From JBDSTZ01 sp039927975 (GTDB taxonomy: Bacteria; Pseudomonadota; Gammaproteobacteria; Burkholderiales; Burkholderiaceae_D): a stretch of DNA of 36,440 bases. The position numbers and the translations under genes are program-made. The notes under the pieces are model-generated. The model did no database searches, was not told where the DNA came from, and saw only the letters and a list, made by a program, of their open reading frames with translations. Each line of letters starts with the position of its first letter. The first letter of the stretch is position 1. The stretch lies in NCBI GenBank assembly GCA_039927975.1, contig JBDSTZ010000050.1:1-36440 (forward strand). The letters run 5' to 3'. This document shows, piece by piece, positions 24,541 through 32,630 of this stretch.

Positions 24541-25258
24541 GGGCCACCACCTGCAGGTTCGGCGATGGCGCCGGCATGAACCATTCGTTGAGCAGATTGT
24601 TGATGTGCTTTTCCAGCGCCAGGCCGAAGAAGGTCATGCGGTTGCGGAAGTAGTGGTGCATCGCCAGCGAGGGCAGGGCGACGAACAGGCCGCCGGCGGT
24701 GTTGATCAGCGCTTTCGATATGCCGGCCGCCAGCAGCGCCGGGTTGCCCATGCCGTCGGCAAAGGCGATCACGTGGAATGCGTCGATCATGCCAAGCACA
24801 GTGCCGAGCAGGCCGACAATCGGCGCCACGGTGGCGACGATGGCCAGCGCATAGGCTTTTTGCTGATGCTGGCGCAGTTCGATCGAGGCAATGTCGCCGG
24901 CGCCGCTGCTGACGACGGCGTAGCCCTGGGCGCGGTGCTTGACCATGTAGGCGATCACGCGCGCGAGGGTGCTGTCCTCCTCGTCGAGTTCGGCCTGCAG
25001 CAGGGCGAATTTGTTCTCGGCCCACAGCGGCTTGACGCGTTCGATCAGGCCGTCGGGCACCACGGCGCGGGCGCGAAAGTGCACCAGGCGCTCGATCGTC
25101 ACGCCGAGAAAAAGGATCGACAGCGCGGTGATGATCAGGATGCCGATGCCGCCTTCGGCCGCCTGCGCGACGTAGTTCATCTGTTCGGCGGCTGCGGCGC
25201 CGTTGGTGGCCATCAGGGACGACAGCGACAGCAGGGCAAGGACGATTTTGGCGGGCAT
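24530..25258 (-). CDS. exbB: ExbB/TolQ-family proton-channel subunit with signal peptide
   Basis: A 242-residue MotA/TolQ/ExbB-family protein. A cleavable signal-like N-terminus (to about AAAA-E, residue 25) precedes the first helix (about 36-55); the paired helices of the channel are at about 134-165 and 180-205 (VATVAPIVGLLGTVLGMIDAF, a family signature; LINTAGGLFVALPSLAM). ATG 25258 is used; an upstream in-frame TTG at 25282 is less likely. No strong ribosome site is seen. A near-perfect TATAAT (minus strand, 25289-25294) lies 30 bases upstream. First gene of the exbB-exbD-TonB-like operon. Confidence 0.87.
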   Translation of the reverse strand: MPAKIVLALLSLSSLMATNGAAAAEQMNYVAQAAEGGIGILIITALSILFLGVTIERLVHFRARAVVPDGLIERVKPLWAENKFALLQAELDEEDSTLARVIAYMVKHRAQGYAVVSSGAGDIASIELRQHQQKAYALAIVATVAPIVGLLGTVLGMIDAFHVIAFADGMGNPALLAAGISKALINTAGGLFVALPSLAMHHYFRNRMTFFGLALEKHINNLLNEWFMPAPSPNLQVVAHAH

Positions 25259-25274
25259 GGGCGTGGTGGCTAGG

Positions 25275-25329
25275 TTAATCAAAACGCAATTATAGTGCTT
25301 TTATCGGCGGTATTTTCACCCGGCCGGGA
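25275..25329 (-). promoter_or_regulatory. Promoter box of exbB operon, duplicated upstream of paralogue
   Basis: On the minus strand this stretch contains CCGG..GGGTGAAAATACCG, a 16-bp gap and TATAAT (25289-25294), then TTGCGTTT and TTAA. About 42 of 55 positions match the region 26841-26896 upstream of the paralogous TonB-like gene. The conservation outside coding sequence marks it as a shared promoter and possible regulator site. Confidence 0.7.
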
Positions 25330-25340
25330 CAAGATTGAAA

Positions 25341-25364
25341 TCGATTTCGATTTCGATTTCGATA
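25341..25364. repeat. Hexamer tandem repeat TCGATT
   Basis: Three exact copies of TCGATT and one TCGATA in a row, between the paralogue stop and the exbB promoter box. Too short and simple to be a CRISPR array; it may be a slippage-prone microsatellite. Confidence 0.8.
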
Positions 25365-25421
25365 AGCGGTTGCGCGCATGACGGCAAGGTGGGATGACAG
25401 TACGAGCTTCGCTGCCGCGAT

Positions 25422-26822
25422 CTACTTCGTCAGCACCATCGAGAAAAACACGCGGGTCGCTCCGTTGGACAGTTTGAAGAACACCTTGTTGCGGCCTTTT
25501 TTAAAATGCACGCGGGCGCTGCCCTCATTGAGGTTGTAGTCGCCCTTGTAGGTGTTCTTCGTGTAGTAAATCTCGTGGAAGAACCAGTGCTTGTTGGCGT
25601 GGCCGCCGGCCCAGACCACGCGGTCGTTGAGCCACACCCGCGCATCGTCGTCGGCGCCGATCAGCATGGTCAGGTCGACAGCGTCGTCCATCATCAATTC
25701 GGTATAGCCGTAGTAGACCGCGTCTTCGGCTTCGTCCGGCGGGATCAAAGGATAGCTGCTCGCATGGACGTACTGCCATTTGAGCGGGCGCTTATCCTTG
25801 CCGAGATAGACGGCGTTGAGCTGCACTGCCTGCTCCGGCGGATAGCTGGGCGTGCCATTCAGGTCGTTCCCGTGGCTTGCCTGGAAGGGGCCAATCAGAT
25901 ACCAGCTGTTGATGTAGACGCGGGTCGCGACCGGTCCGTCGGCGCCGAAGATGCGGCCCATGCCCTTGAGCGGCAGCTTCGAGTCCAGCGCGGGGATGCG
26001 GCCTGGCGTGAGATCGGATATATCTCCACCCGCGATTGACCTTCCTGTGGACGCGTTCGACGGGACTGGGATATCGCGATTGATGAAGGTTGCCATCCGC
26101 GTGCTCAGTGAGGCGCCGCCGGCATCGCTCGCACCGCCAATGTCACCGGGCTTGCCATTGATGCCCCGGCCGCTTGCGCTGGCCGGCGCCGCGTTGTCTT
26201 GCGTAGACTCGCCGGATACGCCGACACCTTGCTCCTGACGTTCGAGTTCCTTCTGGCGCTGGATCAGGGTCTCGCGCGCCTTCGCTTCGAGCTTCCTGAT
26301 CTCCTCGGCGACCTTGGCCGGATCGGCAGGAGCCTGTCCGGCGGCTTCCTCGGGCGGCGCCGATGGTGCTGGTGGTGCGATCTGTTCGAGCGCCTTTTCC
26401 TTCGGGATCTTGAGCACCCTGGCCGTTTCCTCAGCCTTGATATCGCGGGCGATGTCGTCGATCGAACCTGACAGGGTTTGCGCCTGCTTGAGTAGTTCCT
26501 GCGGCTGCTTCGGCAGCGAGGTGGCGGAGAATTCGATCTCGTCTTCGTCGCCCGATTTGCCGCTGCCGGCGGCCTGATGGCCACTGCTTTTCTCCAGCAA
26601 CGACTTGATTTTCTCCATATCCTGCACGCGGCGTTCGGTGCGCGCGTGGCTGGCCGCCTGCACGCTGGCCTGCACCTGCACTTCCACCTTCCGTGCCGTG
26701 ATCACGTAGCTGCCAAAGTAGTAGAGCAGTGTCAGGACAAAGGCGTGCAGCGCGATCGAGACCAACGCAAAAGGGTGCCGCCGGGCGAAACCGTCGGACG
26801 GGAAGCCACTTGAAAAGTCCAT
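25422..26822 (-). CDS. TonB-like inner-membrane protein with C-terminal beta-sandwich domain (copy 2)
   Basis: A 466-residue paralogue of the protein at 22577-24118 with the same order of parts: N-terminal membrane helix (about 15-38), coiled-coil with shared RVQDMEKIKSLLEKSS, LKIPKEKALEQI and LQ-type repeats, short linker, and the beta-rich domain with WYLIGPF and GADDDARVWLND. Over the last 166 residues a hand count gives about 80% identity. The Gly/Ala tract is much shorter. It is monocistronic, ending 163 bp before exbB, and is preceded by its own copy of the conserved promoter box. It may compete with copy 1 for the same ExbB-ExbD motor. Function unknown. Confidence 0.8.
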   Translation of the reverse strand: MDFSSGFPSDGFARRHPFALVSIALHAFVLTLLYYFGSYVITARKVEVQVQASVQAASHARTERRVQDMEKIKSLLEKSSGHQAAGSGKSGDEDEIEFSATSLPKQPQELLKQAQTLSGSIDDIARDIKAEETARVLKIPKEKALEQIAPPAPSAPPEEAAGQAPADPAKVAEEIRKLEAKARETLIQRQKELERQEQGVGVSGESTQDNAAPASASGRGINGKPGDIGGASDAGGASLSTRMATFINRDIPVPSNASTGRSIAGGDISDLTPGRIPALDSKLPLKGMGRIFGADGPVATRVYINSWYLIGPFQASHGNDLNGTPSYPPEQAVQLNAVYLGKDKRPLKWQYVHASSYPLIPPDEAEDAVYYGYTELMMDDAVDLTMLIGADDDARVWLNDRVVWAGGHANKHWFFHEIYYTKNTYKGDYNLNEGSARVHFKKGRNKVFFKLSNGATRVFFSMVLTK

Positions 26823-26840
26823 CGTCGTCGTCGGCGTCGC

Positions 26841-26896
26841 TTAATAGAAACGCAAGAATAGTGGCATTACCGGCTGTATTTGCACCCCGTCCGGAG
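26841..26896 (-). promoter_or_regulatory. Promoter box of TonB-like copy 2
   Basis: The counterpart of 25275-25329: minus-strand CCGGACGGGGTGCAAATAC, then CCACTATTCTTGCGTTT with a -10-like TATTCT, ending in ATTAA. It lies between the halogenase stop and the gene start. The -10 is further from consensus than in the exbB copy, so it may be weaker. Confidence 0.65.
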
Positions 26897-26910
26897 AAAA
26901 TAGTTATCGA

Positions 26911-28437
26911 TCACATCGACATGCCCGGCACTGGCGCGGCGGCCACGTGCCGGCCGATGTAATCGGTGTGGTCGGGCATGGCCTTGACCGTCATGGCGAC
27001 CGATTCGCGCAGGCGCACGAAATGCGCGAACAGCTGTTCAAGCTCGATCATGTCGACAAAGGGATCGTAGGCCTCGGGCGTCACACCAAGGCCCATCAGC
27101 ATCGAGACGAACGACGGCTCGGTGAAGCCGTTCGGGTCGAGCACGACCACGCGGCCGGTCTCGCGGAACAGTTCAATCTGGTGGCGCAGCGCGTCGGGGA
27201 TCGGCATGCTGGCGCAGTGGCGCCAGAAGTCGGTGTCGGTGCGCTTGGTCAGCTTGTAATGCATGATGATGAAGTCGCGCACCGATTCGTAGCGGATGCT
27301 CAGCTGGCGGTTGTATTCGTCGGCCAGCGCGGGACGAAACTCCATGTCGGGGAACAGCTGGATCAGCACGCCGACGCCAGTTTCGATCAGGCTGATGCTG
27401 GTCGATTCGAGCGGCTCGACGAAGCCGGCGGCCAGGCCCAGCGCCACGCAGTTCTTGACCCATGATTTGCGGCGCCGTCCGGTGACGAAGCGCAGCTGGC
27501 GCGGCTCGTCGAGCGGGCGGCCGTCGAGGCCTTCGAGCAGCACGCGGGCCGCTTCGTCGTCGGTGGTGAAAGCGTTGCTGTAGACATGGCCGTTGCCGGT
27601 GCGGTGCTGCAGCGGTATGCGCCATTGCCAGCCGGCGCTCTTGGCGGTCGAGGTCGTGAAGGGGGTGTATTTGGCGACCTTGGCGCAGGGGACGGCCAGC
27701 GCGCTGTTGCAGGGCAGCTGGTCGCTCCAGTCGTCGTAGCCGGCCTTGAGCGCGCCTTCGATCAGCAGGCCGCGAAAACCGGAGCAGTCGATGAACAGGT
27801 CGCCGGCCACGCGACGGCCGTCGCGCAGCTTGACGGCGGCGATGAAGCCGTTCTCGGGCTGGAGTTCGACTTCGGTGATCATCGCCTCCATGCGCTGCAC
27901 GCCGCGCGCGATGGCGTAGTCGCGCAGGTAGGCCGCGTACAGGCCGGCGTCGAAATGAAAGCCGTACGAATAGGCGTTGCTGGGCGACGGCTTGTCGCCG
28001 GCCGGCGGAGTGAAGCGCAACTGGCGCGCCATCACGGTGGCGACCGACCATTCTTCGTAGGACGGCACGTTCTGCGCCTGGCGCGACAGGCGCAGCCAGT
28101 GCATGTGTGGCGAGCGGCCCTCGATATTCGGACCGAAATCGCCGAAGCCGTGGAAGAAGCGGTGGCCGAGCCGGCCCCAGTCCTTGAATTCGATGCCCAG
28201 CTTGAAGGTGGCCTGGGTCTTCTTGACGAAGTCGGCGCCGTCGAGGCCGAGCGAGGCGTTGTAGAAGCGGATCGTCGGCAGGGTCGCTTCGCCAACGCCG
28301 ATGGTGCCGATTTCCGGCGACTCGATCAGCACGATTTCGCAGGCCTTGCCAAGGCGTTGCGCCAGCGGCGCGGCGGCCATCCAGCCGGCGGTGCCACCGC
28401 CAACGATGACGATCTTGCTGATCGGTTTTGCGGGCAT
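26911..28437 (-). CDS. Flavin-dependent tryptophan halogenase family protein
   Basis: A 508-residue FADH2-dependent halogenase-family enzyme. GGGTAGWMAA (13-22) binds FAD; Lys79 (TFKLGIEF) sits where the catalytic lysine of PrnA is; WQWRIP (W270-W272-I274-P275) is the halogenase signature; EPLEST holds Glu344, matching the second catalytic residue. All key residues are intact. GGAGA before ATG 28437 sets the start. Proteins of this family in proteobacteria are often found beside TonB-dependent receptors in sugar loci, where the substrate is unknown. Here the downstream genes on the same strand are the TonB-like/ExbBD set. Confidence 0.88.
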   Translation of the reverse strand: MPAKPISKIVIVGGGTAGWMAAAPLAQRLGKACEIVLIESPEIGTIGVGEATLPTIRFYNASLGLDGADFVKKTQATFKLGIEFKDWGRLGHRFFHGFGDFGPNIEGRSPHMHWLRLSRQAQNVPSYEEWSVATVMARQLRFTPPAGDKPSPSNAYSYGFHFDAGLYAAYLRDYAIARGVQRMEAMITEVELQPENGFIAAVKLRDGRRVAGDLFIDCSGFRGLLIEGALKAGYDDWSDQLPCNSALAVPCAKVAKYTPFTTSTAKSAGWQWRIPLQHRTGNGHVYSNAFTTDDEAARVLLEGLDGRPLDEPRQLRFVTGRRRKSWVKNCVALGLAAGFVEPLESTSISLIETGVGVLIQLFPDMEFRPALADEYNRQLSIRYESVRDFIIMHYKLTKRTDTDFWRHCASMPIPDALRHQIELFRETGRVVVLDPNGFTEPSFVSMLMGLGVTPEAYDPFVDMIELEQLFAHFVRLRESVAMTVKAMPDHTDYIGRHVAAAPVPGMSM

Positions 28438-28670
28438 CTGCCTTGTCTCCAGTGTTGTTGTGACGTCGCGCCTCGGTTGCGAGGGAAGGGCGCGTGTGGT
28501 TTTATGCGCAGATATTAACCGAAAAGCGGGGTCGGTCAGATGCTTGCGGGGAATGGTCGGGGCGCCGTCTTCGGCGGATGCGACTGCGGAGATCGTATAT
28601 TGACTTCGAAGATTGTTTCCGCGACAGTATGAACTGGCCGTCCGTGGCGCACTCTGCGGGAGATAAGAAG
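28438..28670. other. Divergent halogenase / OmpA-lipoprotein intergenic region
   Basis: Presumably holds both promoters. A plus-strand TTGACT at 28600-28605 could be a -35 box, but the matching -10 (CAGTAT, 19-base spacing) is weak. No gene is seen. Confidence 0.35.
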
Positions 28671-30014
28671 GTGAATCCAAACAAGCATACCGCGCTGGGG
28701 AGCCTTGCCTGGCTGACGCTGGTGGCCGTGCAGCTGGCTGGCTGCGGTAAGAAGGAAGCGGCGCCGGTGGCGGTGCCCGCACCCGCGAGCGTGGTGCCCT
28801 CGGTGCCTGGCGCCGGCGTCGCGTTCAGCGCGGGCGCCGGATCGAGCGCCGCGCCTGCACCTGCCGCCAGTGCCGCGTCGGTGCCCGTACCCGCCGCATC
28901 GACCGATCCCGATAGCCCGACCGCCTTGCCGGCGCGAGAGATCCGTGGCGTGGGCATCAAGCGGCAGCTCAGTTACTACTATCTGATTAATGCGCAACCG
29001 GGCACCATCAACCTGACCGCCACTGCCAAGAACGCGCCGAGCGGAGCCACCCAGGCGCTCGCGTTCGGGCTGCTCGACGCCAGGGCCAACAAGCTGTGTT
29101 CCGAGTCGCACGGGAATACCACGACTGACAAAACCCTCAGTATCGCCTGTCCGGTCGACAAGGCCCAGCCGCTGCTGCTGCGCCTTGACCTGGGCGAGGA
29201 GACCATCGGCTACACGGTCACGCTGGCCGGCAGCTTTGAGCTGCCGCCGGCGCAGGCCGGCGTCGGCTCGGTGCCGGTGGCGGGCGCCGGCTCGACCGAT
29301 ATCGACGCGCCCACGATCCTCGCCACCAACCGCATCAGGGGCGCCGGCGCCGGCAAGCGGGCGGCCTACTTTTATGCCTTCAACGCCGGTCCCGGCGAGC
29401 TGTTTGTCACCGGCGACGGCAAGAATACGTCGGCCGCCGTCGCCGACGCGCTGGCTGTCGGGCTGGTCAACCTGCGTTCGGAAAAATTGTGCGATCTATC
29501 GCTCGGCAATACCACGATCGACAAGCGCGGTGTGATGAGCTGCAGGTTCGAGCAACGCCAGCCTGTCATCCTTCGTCTCGACCTGGCGCCGGAAACCGTC
29601 GACTACCGCGTCAAGTTCGAGGGACCCTACGATTTCGAGCCGTTCACGCGGCCGGCGGCGGTCACCATCGCGCTCGACGCGGCGGTGCTGTTCGACACGG
29701 GCAAATCGAACATCAAGCCAGAGGCGCAAAATGTGCTGGGCGAGGCGGCCGCGCGGATCAGGAAGTTCGGCGGCGCGGGCGTGACCATCGGCGGCCACAC
29801 CGACAACGTGGGCAAGGCGGCCGCCAACCAGCTGCTGTCGGAACAGCGCGCCGCCGCCGTGAAAGTCTGGCTAATCGGGCGCGAGGGCGTGCCGGCCGCC
29901 GGCCTGGTGGTGAAAGGTTACGGCAAGTCGCAGCCGGTGGCCGACAACGCCAGTGAGGCCGGGCGGGCGCGCAACCGCCGGGTCGACGTGGTGATCACAC
30001 CGGCGGCCAGGTAG
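28671..30014 (+). CDS. OmpA-like lipoprotein with duplicated central domain
   Basis: A 447-residue outer-membrane lipoprotein. GTG 28671 is chosen because GGGAGATAAG precedes it and a lipoprotein signal ending in LAGC (Cys25) follows; an in-frame ATG at 28629 would lengthen the signal. After an Ala/Pro/Val linker come two homologous repeats (about 90-190 and 205-305), each with an LC..GNTT..C pattern and a final LLRLDL/ILRLDL strand, then an OmpA peptidoglycan-binding domain (about 325-447; FDTGKSNIKPEA, GGHTDNVG, NRRVDVV). It should tether the outer membrane to the cell wall. The repeats are not a family I know; their paired cysteines could form disulfides. Confidence 0.85.
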   Translation: MNPNKHTALGSLAWLTLVAVQLAGCGKKEAAPVAVPAPASVVPSVPGAGVAFSAGAGSSAAPAPAASAASVPVPAASTDPDSPTALPAREIRGVGIKRQLSYYYLINAQPGTINLTATAKNAPSGATQALAFGLLDARANKLCSESHGNTTTDKTLSIACPVDKAQPLLLRLDLGEETIGYTVTLAGSFELPPAQAGVGSVPVAGAGSTDIDAPTILATNRIRGAGAGKRAAYFYAFNAGPGELFVTGDGKNTSAAVADALAVGLVNLRSEKLCDLSLGNTTIDKRGVMSCRFEQRQPVILRLDLAPETVDYRVKFEGPYDFEPFTRPAAVTIALDAAVLFDTGKSNIKPEAQNVLGEAAARIRKFGGAGVTIGGHTDNVGKAAANQLLSEQRAAAVKVWLIGREGVPAAGLVVKGYGKSQPVADNASEAGRARNRRVDVVITPAAR

Positions 30015-30023
30015 GCGTGCGGC

Positions 30024-30950
30024 TCAGTCGTCGGCGCTGCTTTCGGTGACCGAACTATCTTCGTCGGAGCCGCCGTCAAACGCGGCTTCGGCGACAGCGC
30101 AGAGCATCGCCCCTGCGATGCCGGCGCCAATATCGAACAGGTCCTGGCGCGGTTCGCCGTCGTCCGGATCGCGCAGCGTGACCTGCGGCGCTGGTTCCGG
30201 CGCCGGCATGAGCGGCGCGTGCCAGCACCGCAGGGCCGCTTCGGCCAGCGCGCAGTCGACCCGCAGGTCCTTGACGATCACGCGGCTGCTGCGCTTCTCC
30301 TTGCCGTTTTCAATCGCGATGAAGGTGTTTTCGACGCTGGCGTACACGTGGTTGCGGGCGCCGCAGACGTACAGGCTCACGGTCGCCAGGCCCGGCGCGC
30401 GCGGCGACAGCGCGTTCAGCGCGTCGAACAGCTCGGACGGATTGGCGCCGATCCGGGCACGAAAGGCCGCCTCGTCAACGATCGCGCCGAATTTGACCGG
30501 CACCAGCTGGCGCCTTGCCCAGCTGCCCGTCACTTCGCAAAACGGCTTGCGTGACTGACGCACGGCGGCCCAGGCGGGCAGCGCGGACATGGCGGCCGCC
30601 TCGACGATCCACAGCGCGTACAAGGCCGGCCCGCCGGCGGCGCCGCCGCTCAGCTTCTGCCACAGCGTCCATTGGCAGAACCAGGCCAGCAGGCCGATTG
30701 CCGCACCGGTGGTGGCGGCGACGATGGGCGACCTGGCCTTGCCGCATTCGACCGCCATCGCGCTGGCCAGCGCGAAGCAGGCGGCCAATATCAAGGCCGG
30801 CAGCAGGTGCAGCACGGGCATGGGCAGGTGTACGCGCAGCCAGGCGTACAGGCAGGCCAACGGCAAGGTGATGAAAACGGCCAGCGCGGTCCAGCCAAAC
30901 CAGCGCGGCGAAACCTGGCCCGAGGGGCGGTAAAAGGGTGATTCCGTCAT
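30024..30950 (-). CDS. Unknown multi-pass membrane protein
   Basis: A 308-residue protein with about four membrane helices in the first 150 residues (WTALAVFITLPLACLYAWL, VLHLLPALILAACFALA, IVAATTGAAIGLLAWF, ALWIVEAAAMSALPAWAAV), then a soluble region (about 150-270) with no recognised domain and an acidic end (DGGSDEDSS). ATG 30950 is the best start but lacks a ribosome site; an in-frame GTG at 30995 is possible. It converges on the OmpA-like gene with only nine bases between stops. Family and function unknown. Confidence 0.7.
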   Translation of the reverse strand: MTESPFYRPSGQVSPRWFGWTALAVFITLPLACLYAWLRVHLPMPVLHLLPALILAACFALASAMAVECGKARSPIVAATTGAAIGLLAWFCQWTLWQKLSGGAAGGPALYALWIVEAAAMSALPAWAAVRQSRKPFCEVTGSWARRQLVPVKFGAIVDEAAFRARIGANPSELFDALNALSPRAPGLATVSLYVCGARNHVYASVENTFIAIENGKEKRSSRVIVKDLRVDCALAEAALRCWHAPLMPAPEPAPQVTLRDPDDGEPRQDLFDIGAGIAGAMLCAVAEAAFDGGSDEDSSVTESSADD

Positions 30951-31072
30951 GAGCGGGCCGCCGGCGAGGATGGGCTCCCACGAGCCCTGCCTCACCTTAA
31001 GCCGGAAGTTGCCTGACGGACTTATACTGCCTCAAACATGATGAAGTAGGGCAATACGTTATGCCGACCGGC

Positions 31073-32578
31073 TTACTTGGTGGCCGGCGCGGCGAAGGGG
31101 TTGTCGGTCCTGAACGGCAGCGCCGGCAAGCCATCCTTGTTCTTGAAATTCGGCCGCGCCGCCTCGTCCCAGGCGAAGCGCACCACCTTTGGTTTGGCGA
31201 CCCAGCCGCTGCTGACGATCACCCGGTCCTGCTCGATGCTGGCGCTGGCCGGATGGAAGACACCGTCCGCGCCGGCGATCGTGAACCAGTTGAGCGGCTT
31301 GCCGTCGGCCGCCACCAGGCCGGCGCCGACGTGGTCGAAACTCAGGATCGCCTTGTCATCCGCCACTTCCATCGTGCGCAGGGTCGGCCCCGAGGCGACG
31401 ATCCCGCCCTGGCCATAGTCCTTCGACAGGGCCAGGCGCGCCAGGCGTTCGCCCACTTCCTTCTTGTTGCGCGGATGGATATCGGCCAGGTCGTCGACCA
31501 AGTCGGTGGTCACCACCATGCCGGTGTGGGGAATCCGCAGCGAGGCGGTCTGCGCCTCCCACAGCAGCGGTTCGGCTTCGGGCGAGACCGTCTGCGCGGG
31601 CCGCACCACGTGATACAGGTGCGGCGCAATCTGCACGTAGTAAAACGCCATGTCCTTGTTGAACAGCGCGCGCCAGCCTTGCACCAGGGCGCTCATCTTG
31701 TCGGCGTAGATGGCGCCGTCGCCGTAATCGATCAGGTTCGATTCGCCCTGGTACCAGAGCGCGCCCTTGATCGCGAACGGCGCCAGCGGCGCGATCATGG
31801 CGTTGTGCAGCTGGCCAAGTTCGAGCGCGCGCAGGCGCACCGGGGCGGCCGCGTGATCCTTGGCGAATTGCGCCAGGGAGGGCGTAGCCAGGTAGGCCGC
31901 CGGCACGGTCCAGGGTTCGATCAGGGTGCCGCCCCAGGTGGAGTCGATCAGGCCGACCGGCACCTTGAGGGTGGTGTGCAGCTGGCGGCCGAAGTAGTAG
32001 GCCGCCGCCGAAAATTTGATCGTGTCAAGCGAGGTTGGGTCGCACTTGACCCACTGCGCCTTGACGTCGGCGGCAGGCGCGCCGGCCTTCAGCTTGGGCA
32101 CCTTGAACATGCGGATGTCCGGGTAGTTCGCCTTGGCCAGCTCGTCCTGGTAGTTCAAGGTCGGCTGCTGGCCGGGCTGAATGCCGAGCGGCTTTTCCAT
32201 GTTCGACTGGCCGGAGGCGAGCCACACTTCGCCGACGATCACGTCCGAGACCACCAGCTTTTCATCGGCCGACACCTGTAGCTGCGACGGCTGGTTGGTT
32301 GCGGTGAGCGGCTTGAGGGACAAGGTCCAGCGACCGTCGGCCCCTGCCTTGGCCTTCGCGGACTGTCCGGCAAAGCGCACGGTGACCGTTTCGCCCGGCT
32401 TGGCCCAGCCCCAGATCGGCACCGGCTGGCCCGCCTGCAGCACCATGTGGTCGCCAATGATGCTTGGCAGCCGCAGGTTCTGCGCATACGCCGCGCCACC
32501 GGCGATGAAAAAACTGAAGAGTACGATCCGTGCGGCGAACTTCGCCAGGCCGAAGCCGCGTGATGTGTGTGTCGTCAT
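31073..32578 (-). CDS. Sialate O-acetylesterase-type (SASA) carbohydrate esterase
   Basis: A 501-residue exported esterase of the SGNH superfamily. A signal peptide (cleavage near AYA-Q, residue 32) precedes a beta-domain and the catalytic core: GQSNM with nucleophile Ser125, STWGGT (213-218), WYQGESN (275-281), and DIHP with Asp366 and His368 as the rest of the triad. Such enzymes remove acetyl groups from sialic acids or plant polysaccharides such as acetylated xylan. It lies 52 bp after cobQ on the same strand, so read-through from the cobalamin operon is possible, but the functional link is more likely to polysaccharide breakdown. Confidence 0.85.
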   Translation of the reverse strand: MTTHTSRGFGLAKFAARIVLFSFFIAGGAAYAQNLRLPSIIGDHMVLQAGQPVPIWGWAKPGETVTVRFAGQSAKAKAGADGRWTLSLKPLTATNQPSQLQVSADEKLVVSDVIVGEVWLASGQSNMEKPLGIQPGQQPTLNYQDELAKANYPDIRMFKVPKLKAGAPAADVKAQWVKCDPTSLDTIKFSAAAYYFGRQLHTTLKVPVGLIDSTWGGTLIEPWTVPAAYLATPSLAQFAKDHAAAPVRLRALELGQLHNAMIAPLAPFAIKGALWYQGESNLIDYGDGAIYADKMSALVQGWRALFNKDMAFYYVQIAPHLYHVVRPAQTVSPEAEPLLWEAQTASLRIPHTGMVVTTDLVDDLADIHPRNKKEVGERLARLALSKDYGQGGIVASGPTLRTMEVADDKAILSFDHVGAGLVAADGKPLNWFTIAGADGVFHPASASIEQDRVIVSSGWVAKPKVVRFAWDEAARPNFKNKDGLPALPFRTDNPFAAPATK

Positions 32579-32630
32579 GTTGGTGTGTGATTGGTGTATG
32601 TACGGGCGCCTGCTGTCCAGCGCCCGCACA

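Noticed and set aside
25341..25364. TCGATT repeats as a CRISPR or iteron array
   Set aside because: The unit is only six bases with no spacers and no replication or cas gene nearby.
30996..31072. TATAAG in the gap before the membrane-protein gene as a promoter
   Set aside because: No -35 hexamer at a usable distance on the minus strand.
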